From NCBI RefSeq assembly GCF_023715485.1, contig NZ_JAMBOF010000009.1:1-64000 (forward strand): a stretch of DNA of 64,000 bases. The letters are read 5' to 3'. The notes beneath the pieces were generated by a model. It made no database searches. It was not told the origin of the DNA and saw only the letters and a list, made by a program, of their open reading frames with translations. Origin of the DNA: Mesobacillus subterraneus (lineage in GTDB: Bacteria > Bacillota > Bacilli > Bacillales > Cytobacillaceae). The position numbers were made by a program, and so were the translations under genes. This document shows positions 8,432 to 19,878 of the stretch, one piece after another (position 1 is the stretch's first letter; each line of letters opens with the position of its first letter).

Positions 8432-10746
8432 TAACGTTCCACTTCTTCCATGATATATGCTTCAACAACATCGCCTTCTTTTAGGTCATTGAAGTTTTTA
8501 ATGGTAATACCGCACTCGTAGCCTTGTGCAACTTCCTTAGCATCATCTTTGAAACGTTTTAACGCATCAATCTGTCCTTCGAAGATAACTACTCCGTCAC
8601 GGATCAGACGAACTCCGCTGTCACGGGTAATTTTACCGTCAGTGACATATGAACCACCAATCGTTCCGATTTTTGAAACCTTGAAAGTCTGGCGGATTTC
8701 AGCCTGGCCAATAATCTTTTCAGCATAAACCGGATCAAGCATACCCTTCATTGCTGATTCGATTTCTTCGATTACTTTATAGATAATGCGGTGCAGACGG
8801 ATATCGACTTTTTCTGATTCCGCCGCTCGCTTCGCATTATTGTCAGGACGCACGTTAAAACCGATGACAATACCATTGGATGCTGCTGCAAGTGTGATGT
8901 CAGACTCATTGATCGCACCAACACCAGTGTGAATGATTCTTACATTTACACCTTCAACATCCAGTTTTTGCAATGCTGCTGCAAGTGCTTCAACTGAACC
9001 TTGAACGTCGGCTTTAATGATTAGATTTAAGTCTTTCATTTCCCCTTGTTTCATGTGTTCAAACAAAGTATCAAGACTTACGCGGGCTTTTTCGCTTCTT
9101 TGTGCCTGAACTGCCTGTGAAGAACGGATTTCTCCAACCTGGCGGGCAGTCTTTTCATCATCAAATACTACGAAGCGATCTCCAGCCTGTGGAACATCGT
9201 TCAAGCCTGTGATTTCTACAGGTGCTGACGGGCCTGCTTCCTTAACACGGCGGCCAAGATCATTGACCATTGCACGTACTCGGCCGAAAGTATTGCCGAC
9301 AACGATTGGGTCGCCAATCTTAAGTGTACCGTTCTGGACAAGCAATGTAGCAACCGAGCCACGGCCTTTATCCAGCTGCGCCTCGATAACAGTACCGATC
9401 GCATTTCTATTAGGATTTGCTTTATATTCTTCAACTTCTCCGACTAGTAAAATCATTTCCAGAAGACTGTCAAGACCTTCTCCAGTTAATGCGGAAATCG
9501 GAACAAAGATCGTTTCTCCGCCCCATGACTCTGGTACAAGTCCATATTCTGTCAGTTCCTGCATTACGCGGTCAGGATTCGCAGTTGGTTTGTCCATCTT
9601 ATTTACAGCTACGATAATTGGAACGTTAGCAGCTTTTGCATGGTTCAATGCTTCCACTGTCTGTGGTTTGACACCATCATCAGCAGCAACTACAAGAATC
9701 GTGATATCCGTGATCTTGGCACCACGCGCACGCATAGTCGTGAAGGCCGCGTGTCCTGGTGTATCTAGGAAAGTGATTTTCTTGCCGTTTTCTTCAACCT
9801 GGTACGCACCAATGTGCTGAGTGATTCCGCCTGCTTCACCTGCAGTAACCTTTGTGTTACGGATTGAGTCAAGAAGAGTTGTTTTACCATGGTCAACGTG
9901 GCCCATGATTGTTACAACTGATGGTCTTTCTACTAATGATGCTTTGTCATCTTCAGTGAAGTAAACCTCAAGATCAGTTGCATCAACTTTGATTTCTTCT
10001 TCAACCTCAACACCATAATCAGTAGCAATCAATTCAATCGCGTCTTTATCAAGATCCTGGTTGATTGTTGCCATGACACCAAGCATGAATAACTTCTTGA
10101 TGATTTCTGATGGTTCACGGTACAGCTTTTTAGCAAGCTCGGCAACCGTCAGTGACTCACTGAAAGTAATTTTAGCTGGAAGCTCTTTTACTTTCTTGAC
10201 TTGAGGCTGTGCAGACTGCTGCTGTTGTTTGCCTCTGTTTTGGTTTTGCTGGTTTCTGTTTCTGTTGTTGTTCGGCTTATTTTTATTATTTTTATTAAAA
10301 GGCTGTGAGTTTTGAGGTTTCTTTGCTGCCACTCCACTCTTTACTTTTTCAGGAGTTGTTGCGCGGCGCTCGTCATCTGAAAAAGCACTGGCAGTAGTCT
10401 TCAGTTGAGCTTTTGGCTGTCCCTGCTGGTTTTGGCCTTGGTTACGGTTTTGATTCTGGTTCTGGCCCTGGTTACGGTTCTGGCCTTGATTCCTGTTCTG
10501 GTTTTGGTTTTGCCCCTGGCTTTGTCCTTGAGCAGCTTTAGGCTGGCTTTGCTGCTGCGGCTTTGCCTGTGTTTGTGGTTTTTCTTCTTTTTTAGTATAA
10601 ATGGCGTCTAGTCTCCTCACGGTTTCATCTTCCATGGCAGTCATATGGTTTGAAACCTCGATGTTCATCTCTTTTAATTTAACAATCACGTCTTTACTCG
10701 ATAAATTATGCTTCTTTGCATATTCATAAACGCGTGTTTTACTCAT
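8431..10746 (-). CDS. infB: Translation initiation factor IF-2
   Basis: 771 residues. IF-2 N-domain (1-50), long low-complexity linker, second IF2_N domain (about 190-245), then the GTPase: G1 GHVDHGKTT (282-290), DTPGH, NKMD. Beta-barrel domains and the C-terminal fMet-tRNA-binding region follow. The linker is striking: residues 73-110 repeat QGQNQNQNR-type units and 151-180 are again N/Q/R-rich. ATG start with GGGGGTGA 5 nt upstream. It brings initiator tRNA to the 30S subunit. Between ylxQ and ylxP as in B. subtilis. Confidence 0.98.
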   Translation of the reverse strand: MSKTRVYEYAKKHNLSSKDVIVKLKEMNIEVSNHMTAMEDETVRRLDAIYTKKEEKPQTQAKPQQQSQPKAAQGQSQGQNQNQNRNQGQNRNQGQNQNQNRNQGQNQQGQPKAQLKTTASAFSDDERRATTPEKVKSGVAAKKPQNSQPFNKNNKNKPNNNRNRNQQNQNRGKQQQQSAQPQVKKVKELPAKITFSESLTVAELAKKLYREPSEIIKKLFMLGVMATINQDLDKDAIELIATDYGVEVEEEIKVDATDLEVYFTEDDKASLVERPSVVTIMGHVDHGKTTLLDSIRNTKVTAGEAGGITQHIGAYQVEENGKKITFLDTPGHAAFTTMRARGAKITDITILVVAADDGVKPQTVEALNHAKAANVPIIVAVNKMDKPTANPDRVMQELTEYGLVPESWGGETIFVPISALTGEGLDSLLEMILLVGEVEEYKANPNRNAIGTVIEAQLDKGRGSVATLLVQNGTLKIGDPIVVGNTFGRVRAMVNDLGRRVKEAGPSAPVEITGLNDVPQAGDRFVVFDDEKTARQVGEIRSSQAVQAQRSEKARVSLDTLFEHMKQGEMKDLNLIIKADVQGSVEALAAALQKLDVEGVNVRIIHTGVGAINESDITLAAASNGIVIGFNVRPDNNAKRAAESEKVDIRLHRIIYKVIEEIESAMKGMLDPVYAEKIIGQAEIRQTFKVSKIGTIGGSYVTDGKITRDSGVRLIRDGVVIFEGQIDALKRFKDDAKEVAQGYECGITIKNFNDLKEGDVVEAYIMEEVER

Positions 10747-10765
10747 ATTTTCACCCCCGCTAGAA

Positions 10766-11068
10766 TTAATCGAGCAACGTCAACAGTTTTTTTGCAAAAC
10801 CCTCGTCCAACAGGGCTACTACAACACGGGCATCCTTACCAATTGCCTGGCCAAGCTGGAACCGGTCCGGAACCATCTTGCAGGGCACATTGTATGAGTT
10901 GCACTTGTCGGTAATTTTCTTTGTAGTATTTGCGGATGCATCCGCTGAAAGCAAAATGAGTTTCGCTTTGCCGTTTCTGATTTCTTTAACGGAAAGCTCT
11001 TCCCCTGAAATAATTTTCCGTGCTCGATTGGCTAAGCCAAGCAATGACATCCATTGATTCGAATTCAT
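10766..11068 (-). CDS. ylxQ: YlxQ, L7Ae/L30e-family RNA-binding protein
   Basis: 100 residues of the L7Ae/L30e/S12e fold, which recognises kink-turn RNA. Family features: [15 protein letters not shown] at the N-terminus, [12 protein letters not shown] in the core and the [18 protein letters not shown] segment. The ATG overlaps the ylxR stop by one base in ATGA, so the two are coupled. Probable role in ribosome or RNase P-associated RNA biology; the specific RNA target is not evident. Confidence 0.92.
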   Translation of the reverse strand: MNSNQWMSLLGLANRARKIISGEELSVKEIRNGKAKLILLSADASANTTKKITDKCNSYNVPCKMVPDRFQLGQAIGKDARVVVALLDEGFAKKLLTLLD

Positions 11069-11349
11069 CAGGATAGTCTGTTCTCCTTTTTAATGAGCTC
11101 ATTAAGCTCATCATATATTGCATCGTCCACTTGCGTTTCAAGCTGCTTGGACAATATATTACGTTTCTTTGCAATCTGAACTGCTTCTTTATCTTTTGAT
11201 AGATAAGCTCCACGACCTGATTTTTTCCCTGTCAAATCAATGGATACTTCTCCTTCTTTTGAGCGAACGATGCGAACGAGTTCTTTTTTCGGCCTCATTT
11301 CACCTGTAGCGACACATTTTCGCATAGGAACTTTTTTACGGCTGTTCAC
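11068..11349 (-). CDS. rnpM: RnpM (YlxR), DUF448 RNA-binding protein
   Basis: 93 residues, DUF448. The [14 protein letters not shown]-terminus and the GRGAY signature (45-49) are intact. B. subtilis YlxR has been described as an RNase P modulator (RnpM). GTG start at 11349, 7 nt after GAGGTGA; an ATG seen just upstream is in another frame. It lies 17 nt downstream of nusA and overlaps ylxQ. Confidence 0.92.
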   Translation of the reverse strand: MNSRKKVPMRKCVATGEMRPKKELVRIVRSKEGEVSIDLTGKKSGRGAYLSKDKEAVQIAKKRNILSKQLETQVDDAIYDELNELIKKENRLS

Positions 11350-11366
11350 GACTCATTCACCTCACA

Positions 11367-12476
11367 TTAATCGATATCTTCATCATCAAAGTCATCATTT
11401 GCAGATAATAACGGCTCATTGTCCCGCGGATAAATTCCGGACTCCCTTGCATCTGTTTCTGCTTTGATGTCAATTTTCCAGCCAGTCAGTTTTGCAGCAA
11501 GCCGAGCATTTTGCCCGCGCTTCCCAATCGCAAGCGACAGCTGGTAATCAGGTACGATGACAGTTGTAGCCTTATCAGCTTCATTCACAATGACATCTAA
11601 GACCTTGGACGGACTCAATGCATTTGCAACGAAAACAACTGGATCTTCAGACCACTTGACGATATCGATTTTTTCGCCTTTCAGCTCATTAACCACTGCC
11701 TGAACGCGATTCCCTCTAGGGCCTACACAAGAACCTACAGGGTCCACTTCTGCATTATCAGAGTGAACGGAGATTTTAGAACGGTCCCCAGCTTCACGTG
11801 CTACTGATTTAATTTCAACCGTTCCATCATAAATTTCAGGAACTTCAATCTCGAAAAGTCTCTTTAACAGCCCCGGGTGGGTTCTGGAAACGAAGATTTG
11901 CGGACCTTTAGTGGTTTTTTCAACCTTGGTGATGAATACCTTGATACGGTCGTGAGGCTTATAATGTTCGTTTGGCATCTGTTCATTCGCTGGCAGGATC
12001 GCTTCAATTTTGCCTAAGCTTACATAGATAAATTTTGGATCCTGGCGCTGGACGATACCAGTCATGATGTCTTCTTCACGATCGATGAATTCGGAATAGA
12101 TAATTCCTCTTTCTGCTTCGCGGACACGCTGTGTAACGACCTGCTTAGCTGTCTGAGCAGCAATCCGTCCGAAGTCTTTTGGCGTAACTTCCAGTTCAAC
12201 TACATCCTCAACCTGGTAGTTTGGATTGATACTTTGTGCTTCTTCTAGTGAAATTTCCAGACGTGGGTCGAATACTTCATCAACCACTTCTTTACGTGCA
12301 AAAACACGCATTGAACCATTGCCAAGATTAAGATCAATCCGCACGTTCTGTGCCTGGTTGAAGTTGCGGCGATATGCAGAGATCAGTGCTGCTTCAATCG
12401 CGTCAATTAAAATGTCCCTGGAAATGCCTTTTTCTTTTTCAAGAATTGTAAGAGCATCCAACAATTCGCTGGCCAT
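11367..12476 (-). CDS. nusA: Transcription termination/antitermination factor NusA
   Basis: 369 residues: N-terminal RNA polymerase-binding domain, S1 domain (about 135-200), then two KH domains ([14 protein letters not shown] and [14 protein letters not shown]). The short acidic tail is the usual Firmicute form without AR repeats. Start chosen: ATG at 12476 ([17 protein letters not shown]) with AAGGGGGA about 10 nt upstream. The frame stays open another 46 codons into a MITE; that extension has no family similarity and is rejected. NusA controls pausing and termination. The MITE lies in its 5' region. Confidence 0.97.
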   Translation of the reverse strand: MASELLDALTILEKEKGISRDILIDAIEAALISAYRRNFNQAQNVRIDLNLGNGSMRVFARKEVVDEVFDPRLEISLEEAQSINPNYQVEDVVELEVTPKDFGRIAAQTAKQVVTQRVREAERGIIYSEFIDREEDIMTGIVQRQDPKFIYVSLGKIEAILPANEQMPNEHYKPHDRIKVFITKVEKTTKGPQIFVSRTHPGLLKRLFEIEVPEIYDGTVEIKSVAREAGDRSKISVHSDNAEVDPVGSCVGPRGNRVQAVVNELKGEKIDIVKWSEDPVVFVANALSPSKVLDVIVNEADKATTVIVPDYQLSLAIGKRGQNARLAAKLTGWKIDIKAETDARESGIYPRDNEPLLSANDDFDDEDID

Positions 12477-12521
12477 GAGATATAAATCCCCCTTTTTTAC
12501 TACCCAACTTGTTTTATAAAT

Positions 12522-12695
12522 GGCTGTGTTCGCATTGATAATTGTTGTTCGAACCAAATTTTCAAACCGCATATCCCTTGAATCCGAGCTCTTTTCGAGG
12601 AGATTTCTAAACAAGGAATGCGTTTAAACTCGTAAAGATCCAAATGCCGATTTTTACTTTATGTTGTAGAAGCAACAAAGTTTACGAAAAGAGCC
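12522..12695. mobile_element. MITE-like element with 8-bp target duplication, nusA-rimP gap
   Basis: A 174-bp non-coding element. Ends: GGCTGTGTTCGC (12522 onward) and, as reverse complement of the right end, GGCTCTTTTCGTAAACTTTG. It is flanked by perfect 8-bp direct repeats TTATAAAT (12514-12521 and 12696-12703). Terminal GGCT plus an 8-bp duplication is typical of the ISL3 family, from which it may derive. The sequence shares ends and a central CGAGCTCTTTTCGAG block with the copy at 6535-6704. Confidence 0.8.
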
Positions 12696-12729
12696 TTATA
12701 AATAAACTTAAGAATTGATTCTAGACAGA

Positions 12730-13200
12730 TTATGAAAAAGTGACTGCGAGCCTAGCGCTGGCAATCTTATCAAATGGGAGTACGACTGTTTTCTTGCGAG
12801 TCTTAATCCTTACTTCAACAGTGACGGTTTCTCCATTGTAATCGGTTAACATTCCTTCGAAAGCCTTTTCCCCATCTATTGGTTCATAAGTCTTAATGAA
12901 GACATTTTTTCCGATTGCCCTTTGATAGTCCTTTTCCTTTTTCAACGGTCGTTCTGCACCTGGTGATGAAACTTCCAAAAAGTAGTTATGTGGGATTGGA
13001 TCAAGGGCATCCAGCTTTTCGCTTAGGCGCTCACTCACGATGCCGCATTCTTCGATATCAATACCGTTGTCTTTATCAATGTATACGCGCAGGAACCAGT
13101 TCTTTCCTTCTTTTACGTATTCGATGTCAACCAATTCAAGTCCATTTTCAGTTAAGATGGGAGTTACTAGCTCTTCCACTACCTCGGTAACCTTGCTCAT
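12730..13200 (-). CDS. rimP: Ribosome maturation factor RimP (YlxS)
   Basis: 156 residues; needed for 30S subunit maturation. Family features: [36 protein letters not shown] at the N-terminus, [20 protein letters not shown] in the middle, and an Sm-like C-terminal domain. Start ATG at 13200, 6 nt after AAAGGAGGG; the upstream MLCQRRDY extension is not supported. First gene of the nusA-infB cluster; a terminator lies upstream. Confidence 0.96.
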   Translation of the reverse strand: MSKVTEVVEELVTPILTENGLELVDIEYVKEGKNWFLRVYIDKDNGIDIEECGIVSERLSEKLDALDPIPHNYFLEVSSPGAERPLKKEKDYQRAIGKNVFIKTYEPIDGEKAFEGMLTDYNGETVTVEVRIKTRKKTVVLPFDKIASARLAVTFS

Positions 13201-13290
13201 ATAATCCCTCCTTTGACACAACATCTTTTACTTTCATAAGCTACATTTTTCATCATTTTTTGGTTTTTATCCCCGAAAAAGTGCGTAACA

Positions 13291-13318
13291 AACAAGAAAG
13301 AGCGGGTTGCCCCACTCT
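13291..13318 (-). terminator. Second hairpin terminator upstream of rimP
   Basis: On the minus strand AGAGTGGGG, CAA, CCCGCTCT form an 8-bp stem with one G-U, followed by TTCTTGTTTG. It is about 240 bp beyond polC, after the primary polC terminator, and may insulate the rimP operon. Confidence 0.65.
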
Positions 13319-13426
13319 CATCTGCCAGAGTTATCCTCAGTATTTCCAATAAAAATATAACATAACCAGGTATTTAATGCAAACAAAGGGAAGGCGCAAC
13401 GTGGTTTCAAGCAGGTACTTATCTAA

Positions 13427-13456
13427 TTGATTTCCGCACCGGTCACTCGCTTTCCG
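13427..13456. repeat. Fragment of dispersed Bacillaceae intergenic repeat
   Basis: The string TTGATTTCCGCACCGGTCAC followed by TCGCTTTCCG resembles a repeat core I recall from many Bacillus genomes (TTGATTTCCG...CACTCGCTTTCCGC). Only one end is visible here. Confidence 0.45.
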
Positions 13457-13516
13457 CTGCATTCGTCAAAATTTTAGAATAAAACACCTGTTATGGTGAA
13501 GGTTCCCCAGGATATG

Positions 13517-13545
13517 TAAAAAAACAGACTCCCTATCGGAAGTCT
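13517..13545 (-). terminator. Intrinsic terminator of polC
   Basis: AGACTCCC (13526-13533) pairs with GGAAGTCT (13538-13545), 8 bp with one G-U, loop TATC; a run of T follows on the minus strand. It lies 13 nt after the polC stop. Confidence 0.9.
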
Positions 13546-13558
13546 ATCTATAAACATG

Positions 13559-16500
13559 CTAAAACAACGACAGCTGATTCTGATCTGGCATGCCCTGCAG
13601 ACAGCCATGGTTGTCCAGGTATTCGAGAATCGTCTTGGAAATCTTGCCTCGCTGTTGAAGGTCTTCTTTCGAGAGGAACTCTCCTTCTTCTCTGGATTTA
13701 ACAATATTGATGGCAGCATTCGTTCCAAGTCCTGGTATTGCATTGAATGGCGGAATTAAAGTGTCGCCTTCAATAATAAATTCCGTCGCACTCGATTTGT
13801 ATAGATCGACTTTAGCAAAACTAAAACCTCGTTCGCACATTTCAAGCGCAAGCTCCATGACTGTCATCAGGTTCTTTTCTTTTGTTGAAGCGTCCAAACC
13901 CTTGGCATTGATTTCTTCAATTACTGACCGAATGCTTTCGGATCCGCGGACCATTGCATCAACATCGAAGTCATCTGCCCTTACTGTGAAGTAGGCAGCA
14001 TAGTACATAAGCGGATGGTGGACCTTGAAGTACGCAATCCTTACAGCCATCAATACATATGCTGCAGCGTGAGCTTTAGGGAACATGTACTTGATTTTCT
14101 TGCAGGAATCAATATACCATTCTGGAACCTTATTTTTTCGCATTTCCTCTTCCATTTCATCTGTCAATCCTTTACCTTTACGGACTGATTCCATGATTTT
14201 GAAAGCAAAGGCCGGTTCAAGGCCCTGGTAGATAAGGTATACCATGATATCATCACGGCAGCCGATTACTTCGCTAAGGTTGCATATATTGTTATGGATC
14301 AATTCCTGGGCATTTCCCAGCCATACGTCCGTGCCATGGGAAAGACCGGAAATCTGTACAAGCTCCGAGAAAGTGGTTGGCTTTGTATCTTCGAGCATCT
14401 GGCGGACGAACCGAGTTCCGAATTCAGGAATACCAAGCGAACCTGTCTTGGATATAATTTGCTGCTCAGTGACTCCCAAAGATTCGGTTCCACTGAATAT
14501 CTTCATGACTTCAGGATCATCAGTCGGGATCGTCTTCGGATCGATGCCGCTCAAATCCTGGAGCATCCTGATCACTGTCGGGTCATCGTGTCCCAGAATA
14601 TCGAGCTTCAAAAGATTATCATGGATGGAGTGGAAATCAAAATGGGTTGTTTTCCATTCGGAAGTGTTACTGTCCGCCGGAAACTGGATTGGCGAAAAGT
14701 CGTAAATATCCATGTAATCCGGAACAACGATGATTCCCCCCGGGTGCTGACCTGTCGTTCTTTTGACACCAGTACACCCAGAAGCAAGACGATCGATTTC
14801 CGCGCCGCGAAGCGTAAGATTGTTATCACCCTGATAGCCTTTAACATAGCCATAGGCTGTTTTATCAGCAACGGTGCCAATTGTTCCAGCGCGATAAACG
14901 TATTCTTCACCGAACAAAACCTTTGTATAGTTATGGGCGCGCGGCTGATATTCACCAGAGAAATTCAAGTCAATATCGGGAACCTTGTCCCCTTTAAATC
15001 CAAGGAAAGTTTCAAACGGGATATCATGGCCGTCTTTAGTATACTTTATTCCGCAGTCTGGACAGTCTTTATCAGGCAGGTCGAAACCTGAGCCGACTGA
15101 TCCATCATTGAAGAACTCCGATTTTTTGCATTTCGGACATACATAATGCGGCGGAAGCGGATTTACCTCGGTAATTTCCGTCATCGTCGCAACGAAAGAT
15201 GATCCTACCGATCCACGGGAACCCACAAGATAGCCATCATCCAATGACTTTTTTACAAGCTTATGCGAAATCAGGTAAATAACCGCAAAGCCGTTGTCAA
15301 TGATACTTTTCAATTCTTTTTCAAGACGCGCTTCGACGATTTCCGGCAAATTCTCACCGTAAATCTTCCTGGCCATGCCGTAGCTCATGCTGCGCATCTC
15401 TTCATCCGCACCTTCAATTTTCGGAGTGTAAAGATCATCTTTGATTGGCTTGATGACATCAATCATGTCAGCAATTTTGTTCGTATTCTCGACAACAATC
15501 TCTTTCGCTTTGTCTTCTCCTAAAAACTTGAATGCATCAAGCATTTCATTCGTAGTCCTGAAGTGGACATCGGGAAGCTGGTGGCGATTCAGCGGGTTTG
15601 CGCCGCCCTGGGAATTGATTAAAATCTTGCGGTAGATTTTATCATTTTCATTCAGGTAGTGTACATTCCCTGTAGCTACTACTGGCAGCTCAAGTTTTTC
15701 ACCAAGCTTTACGATATTTGTAATAATATCTTCTAGTGCCTTTTGGTCACGCACTAACTCCAACTCCAAAAGATGGGCGTAAACGGCTTTAGGATGAACT
15801 TCTAGATAATCATAGAAATGGGCAGCTTCTTCAACCTCGTCAGGTCCTTTTTGCATCATACCCTCAAACACTTCACCTTTATCGCAGCCCGATCCGATCA
15901 GGATCCCTTCACGGTGTTTGTTTAAAACAGATCTCGGTATCCGCGGCACACGGTAAAAATAATCAATATGTGCTATTGATACTAATTTAAAGATGTTTTT
16001 CATGCCGACTTCATTCTGGGCCAGCAACGTTGCATGGTAAGGACGTGCCCGCTGGTAGGCTTTTCCCTGTCCCATATTGTCATTCAGCTGGTCATGGTAC
16101 TCCAGACCTTTTTCGCCAGCATCCTTGAGCATCCGGAGCAATAGATAGCCTGTTGCCTCGGCATCATAGATCGCACGGTGATGCTGTGTCAATTCAATAT
16201 CAAATTTCTTGGCCAAAGTATTCAATCTGTGGTTCTTCATGTCTGGATACAGGAAACGGCCAAGTTCGAGTGTATCGATAACCGGATTAGGCGCCTTGCC
16301 CATTCCTATTTTTTTATATCCCACGTTGAGGAAGCCCATATCAAAAGAAGCATTGTGCGCTACTAATACGCTATCTCCTGTCCAATCCTTGAACTTCTGC
16401 AAGACTTCACTTACTTCTGGGGCGTTCCTGACCATGTCATCAGTAATGCCTGTCAAGTTGATCGTGGTTGCTGATAAACGATGATGCGGGTTTGCAAACG

Positions 16501-17884
16501 ATTCAAAGCGGTCAATGATTTCACCATTATGAATTTTTACTGCTGCAAGTTCGATGATCGTGTCATACACAGCTGAAAGACCAGTTGTTTCAACGTCGAA
16601 AACAACATACGTATCTTCAGTTAAAAGTCTGTGCGCATCGTTATAAGCTATTGGCACCCCATCATCCACAAGGTTGATTTCAACACCATACAAAATCTTG
16701 ATGCCATTTTTCTTTCCTGCACCGAAAGCTTCCGGGTAGGATTGGACAACAGCATGATCTGTGATCGCAATCGCTTTGTGTCCCCATTTCGCCGCCTGTG
16801 CCACAAGGGCGCTCACTGGTGTCACTGCATCCATCTGGCTCATAGGTGAGTGAAGATGAAGTTCTACACGCTTTTCTCCTTCGGGAGCAGTGTCGATTCT
16901 TCCCTTCGCCTTAATTTCGTTTATGTCATTTCCAATCATGACTAAATCGCGTACAAAAGTATCATTCTGGATGCTGCCGCGTACCTTCAGCCACATACCC
17001 TTCGTAACACGCTGATAAAGAGCTGCATCTTCCTTATCGCGAGAGAACATTTTAACCATGATTGAACTTGTATAGTCAGTAATTTTAAATGTTAAAAGCG
17101 TTCTGCCGCTGCGGAGCTCCTTCGTTTCAGCAAAGAAAACATACCCTTCAACTGCTACACGGCGCTCTTCATCGACAATTTCTTCAAGCTTGCGGAAGTC
17201 AGCGTCATCCTTGATCGTCAGGCCGATCGTAAGCGGGCCTTCTTGCGGTGCACCGTCACCCTGTGCTTTTTCCGCTTCTTTCTTCTGCATTTCGATCATC
17301 GCCATTAGACCGCGTTCCTGGTCTTCCTTCTCTTTCGCTTTCATGAATTTTTCATATTCATCTGAAGCGTTGCTTTCGCTTACTTCGGTATCGATTGTTA
17401 ACAGCGGGAATCCTAAACCCTGGTAGATTTCTGAAATGATGCTGGAGTACTTTCTTTTGATGGCAAGTCCTTCAGTTTCATTTCGAACACTTAGTACCAG
17501 TTTTGTTCCCTGGATTTTTGGAAACTGTTCATTCAGCAGTTTTAAAAGCGGAGGTGCAATTCCGTCTATTTCTTTAATGCAGACCTTCCAGTAATCCAGG
17601 ATTTCCTGTTCACTGATCGCCTGCTCAAGTACTTTTACTGTGTATGAAATTTTTGCAATATGCGAGAATGTTTGTTCCAGCTTACTTGTAAAAGTGCTAT
17701 AAAGCTGGCAAGGGACAATTTTTTCGAACTGGAAATAGAAATGCCATCTCCTTGCTTGTTTTTCAATTACTACTCTGTCAATTTCAGCATTGTGAAAATG
17801 AGTGACAATCGCATCTTCTGTAAGCTGCAGCTGCTGCAGCAGGAGCTGAAACCTTTCTTTTTTCCCCGAAGAAAGATCACCCAT
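13559..17884 (-). CDS. polC: DNA polymerase III alpha subunit, PolC type
   Basis: 1441 residues, the replicative polymerase of Firmicutes. Order: N-terminal domain, OB fold (about 235-325), PHP domain beginning [14 protein letters not shown], the inserted DEDD 3'-5' exonuclease beginning [10 protein letters not shown] (about 425), PHP continuation, zinc-binding CPKCKK...CPDC, then palm, fingers and C-terminal helix-hairpin-helix/clamp-binding tail ending QNQLSLF. The QNQLSLF end is a beta-clamp-binding motif. ATG at 17884 with GGGAGAGA upstream. Monocistronic between two terminators. Confidence 0.98.
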   Translation of the reverse strand: MGDLSSGKKERFQLLLQQLQLTEDAIVTHFHNAEIDRVVIEKQARRWHFYFQFEKIVPCQLYSTFTSKLEQTFSHIAKISYTVKVLEQAISEQEILDYWKVCIKEIDGIAPPLLKLLNEQFPKIQGTKLVLSVRNETEGLAIKRKYSSIISEIYQGLGFPLLTIDTEVSESNASDEYEKFMKAKEKEDQERGLMAMIEMQKKEAEKAQGDGAPQEGPLTIGLTIKDDADFRKLEEIVDEERRVAVEGYVFFAETKELRSGRTLLTFKITDYTSSIMVKMFSRDKEDAALYQRVTKGMWLKVRGSIQNDTFVRDLVMIGNDINEIKAKGRIDTAPEGEKRVELHLHSPMSQMDAVTPVSALVAQAAKWGHKAIAITDHAVVQSYPEAFGAGKKNGIKILYGVEINLVDDGVPIAYNDAHRLLTEDTYVVFDVETTGLSAVYDTIIELAAVKIHNGEIIDRFESFANPHHRLSATTINLTGITDDMVRNAPEVSEVLQKFKDWTGDSVLVAHNASFDMGFLNVGYKKIGMGKAPNPVIDTLELGRFLYPDMKNHRLNTLAKKFDIELTQHHRAIYDAEATGYLLLRMLKDAGEKGLEYHDQLNDNMGQGKAYQRARPYHATLLAQNEVGMKNIFKLVSIAHIDYFYRVPRIPRSVLNKHREGILIGSGCDKGEVFEGMMQKGPDEVEEAAHFYDYLEVHPKAVYAHLLELELVRDQKALEDIITNIVKLGEKLELPVVATGNVHYLNENDKIYRKILINSQGGANPLNRHQLPDVHFRTTNEMLDAFKFLGEDKAKEIVVENTNKIADMIDVIKPIKDDLYTPKIEGADEEMRSMSYGMARKIYGENLPEIVEARLEKELKSIIDNGFAVIYLISHKLVKKSLDDGYLVGSRGSVGSSFVATMTEITEVNPLPPHYVCPKCKKSEFFNDGSVGSGFDLPDKDCPDCGIKYTKDGHDIPFETFLGFKGDKVPDIDLNFSGEYQPRAHNYTKVLFGEEYVYRAGTIGTVADKTAYGYVKGYQGDNNLTLRGAEIDRLASGCTGVKRTTGQHPGGIIVVPDYMDIYDFSPIQFPADSNTSEWKTTHFDFHSIHDNLLKLDILGHDDPTVIRMLQDLSGIDPKTIPTDDPEVMKIFSGTESLGVTEQQIISKTGSLGIPEFGTRFVRQMLEDTKPTTFSELVQISGLSHGTDVWLGNAQELIHNNICNLSEVIGCRDDIMVYLIYQGLEPAFAFKIMESVRKGKGLTDEMEEEMRKNKVPEWYIDSCKKIKYMFPKAHAAAYVLMAVRIAYFKVHHPLMYYAAYFTVRADDFDVDAMVRGSESIRSVIEEINAKGLDASTKEKNLMTVMELALEMCERGFSFAKVDLYKSSATEFIIEGDTLIPPFNAIPGLGTNAAINIVKSREEGEFLSKEDLQQRGKISKTILEYLDNHGCLQGMPDQNQLSLF

Positions 17885-17989
17885 GGTTATATCTCTCCCA
17901 TCTGAAAAGCTTGAAATATCTATCTATCAGGCTAATTGCCTTATATCTAATGACTTAAAATTGTCCATTTGTGGTTATTAGCAATCGTT

Positions 17990-17995
17990 ATTATA
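17990..17995 (-). promoter_or_regulatory. Candidate -10 element of polC promoter
   Basis: A perfect TATAAT on the minus strand about 105 nt upstream of polC and downstream of the proS terminator. The -35 region at 17 bp (CTAACG) is poor, so the promoter is only a candidate. Confidence 0.35.
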
Positions 17996-18041
17996 ACATA
18001 AAAAGAATGTGCCGTTAGACAGTGTTTGAATTTTACCATCT

Positions 18042-18070
18042 AAAAAGCGGATCCTCTAATGGGACCCGCT
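18042..18070 (-). terminator. Intrinsic terminator of proS
   Basis: On the minus strand AGCGGGTCC and GGATCCGCT form a stem (one G-U) around a 7-nt loop, followed by TTTT. It is 7 nt after the proS stop. Confidence 0.9.
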
Positions 18071-18076
18071 GAATGT

Positions 18077-19780
18077 TTATAGTTCTTGGAGAATACCTTT
18101 AATTGTATCAGCAAGTTGATCCTTGTGGACTTCTTGCATATCGCCATTTTTGCGGATTTTGACTTCGACGATTCCTTCGCCTGCTTTTTTGCCTACGGTA
18201 ATCCTGACTGGCAGACCAATCAGGTCAGAATCAGCAAATTTCACCCCTGGACGCTCCTGGCGGTCATCGAGAAGCACATCGAGACCCGAGTCCTTCAAAT
18301 TGGAATAAAGCTCTTCAGCCAAAGCAGCTTGATCACTGTCCTTCATATTGACCGCAATGAGATGGACATCGAATGGTGTAATATTAGACGGCCAAACAAG
18401 ACCGTTCTCATCACTGAATTGTTCTGCAACCGCAGCCATCGTACGGGATACGCCGATACCATAGCACCCCATGATCATCGGCTGTGTCCTGCCGTTTTCA
18501 TCAAGGAATACAGCGTTCATCGCCTCACTGTATCTTGTACCAAGTTTAAAGACATGACCTACCTCAATCCCTTTTGCAAAGACGATTGTTCCCTGACCAT
18601 CTGGAGAAGGATCCCCCTCCTTGATAAAGCGCAAATCTGCGTACGCACTTACCTTGAAGTCGCGCTCAGGATTCACATTCTTAAAATGATAGTCTTCTAC
18701 ATTTGCACCACAGACGCCGTTGACAATTGCTTCGACTGCATGATCAGCGAAAACCTCCACATTCTCCACGCCAATTGGCCCAAGTGAGCCAACTGAGCAG
18801 CCAAGGACTTCTTTGGTCGTATTTACATCTGCCAATTCTACAACTGATGCTTCTAAGAAGTTTTTAAGCTTAATATCATTCACTTCATGGTCACCGCGGA
18901 CCAAAACGAGGATCTGGCGGTCATCCACTTTAAACAGCAATGATTTTATGCAATCCTTCTCTTGGACCTGCAGGAAGGAAGATACTTCTTCGATCGTCTT
19001 CTTGTTTTCTGTATGGACTTTTTCGAGACTATTTGCCGGCTCACTGCTTTTTTCGTACACAGCAGTAACTGGAGCCATTTCAATATTGGCTGCAAAGTCT
19101 GAAGTATCCGAATAAGCAATCGTATCTTCGCCAATATCGGAAAGGACCATGAATTCATGTGTATCTTTCCCGCCCATTGCACCTGAATCTGCGATTACCG
19201 CACGGAAATTCAGACCACAGCGCTTGAAAACATTAGAATATGCCTGGAAAAGACGGTCATAGACCTGGTCTAAACTCTCTTGATTAGCATGGAATGAGTA
19301 CGCATCTTTCATGATGAATTCACGGCCGCGCAAAAGGCCGAATCTAGGGCGCTTTTCATCGCGGAATTTCGTCTGGATTTGATACAGAGTTAGCGGTAGA
19401 CGTTTATAGGATTTTACTTCATCGCGTACTAGGCTTGTGATTACCTCTTCATGGGTAGCTCCGAGGGCAAACTCACGGTCATGTCTGTCCCGCAGCCTCA
19501 TCAGTTCTGGCCCATATGAATACCAACGTCCTGATTCCTGCCATAACTCTGCCTGCTGAAGTGCTGGCATAAATAGTTCAGCAGCTCCTGCATTATTCAT
19601 TTCTTCCCTGATAATCGCTTCAACCTTTTGCAGGACTTTTCGGCCCAAAGGCATATATGTATAAACTCCGCTAGCGTTTTGGCGGATGAATCCAGCACGC
19701 AACAGCAGCTGGTGACTTTTTACTTCTGCGTCTGATGGTACTTCTCTTAAAGTAGGAATAAGCGTCATACTTTGCTTCAT
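18077..19780 (-). CDS. proS: Prolyl-tRNA synthetase
   Basis: 567 residues, bacterial-type class II synthetase with the inserted editing domain between motifs 2 and 3. Motif 2 region [27 protein letters not shown] is clear; motif 3 is the [13 protein letters not shown] segment; the anticodon-binding domain is C-terminal. Start chosen: ATG at 19780 ([15 protein letters not shown]), 6 nt after GAGGTGT; the upstream MRCRS is not family-like. It charges tRNA-Pro and hydrolyses Ala-tRNA-Pro. A terminator separates it from rasP. Confidence 0.97.
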   Translation of the reverse strand: MKQSMTLIPTLREVPSDAEVKSHQLLLRAGFIRQNASGVYTYMPLGRKVLQKVEAIIREEMNNAGAAELFMPALQQAELWQESGRWYSYGPELMRLRDRHDREFALGATHEEVITSLVRDEVKSYKRLPLTLYQIQTKFRDEKRPRFGLLRGREFIMKDAYSFHANQESLDQVYDRLFQAYSNVFKRCGLNFRAVIADSGAMGGKDTHEFMVLSDIGEDTIAYSDTSDFAANIEMAPVTAVYEKSSEPANSLEKVHTENKKTIEEVSSFLQVQEKDCIKSLLFKVDDRQILVLVRGDHEVNDIKLKNFLEASVVELADVNTTKEVLGCSVGSLGPIGVENVEVFADHAVEAIVNGVCGANVEDYHFKNVNPERDFKVSAYADLRFIKEGDPSPDGQGTIVFAKGIEVGHVFKLGTRYSEAMNAVFLDENGRTQPMIMGCYGIGVSRTMAAVAEQFSDENGLVWPSNITPFDVHLIAVNMKDSDQAALAEELYSNLKDSGLDVLLDDRQERPGVKFADSDLIGLPVRITVGKKAGEGIVEVKIRKNGDMQEVHKDQLADTIKGILQEL

Positions 19781-19823
19781 TGATCTACACCTCATTAGGA
19801 TATTAAAAATATAGTTCTCGGGT

Positions 19824-19862
19824 AAAAATTTTCCTGCCGGGTATACGCCCTGGCAGGAAAAA
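19824..19862 (-). terminator. Terminator between rasP and proS (possibly bidirectional)
   Basis: TTTTCCTGCC and GGCAGGAAAA form a 10-bp stem around a GC-containing loop. T-runs follow in both directions, so it could stop transcription from either strand. Confidence 0.85.
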
Positions 19863-19878
19863 AAGTTTTTTCTAAAGC

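Larger units (their letters stand above)
13201..13517 (-). other. rimP-polC intergenic region
   Basis: About 320 bp without a credible gene. It contains a second terminator (13291-13318), a fragment of a dispersed Bacillaceae repeat (13427-13456) and A/T-rich sequence before rimP that probably carries its promoter. A weak pair TTGTTT and GATAAA, 18 bp apart, is present but not convincing. Confidence 0.5.

Noticed and set aside
12477-12614. 46-codon N-terminal extension of nusA
   Set aside because: The extension is encoded by the MITE and has no similarity to NusA; a ribosome site supports the start at 12476.
14294-15091. 265-residue plus-strand open frame
   Set aside because: Antisense to the PolC catalytic region; no family features or ribosome site.
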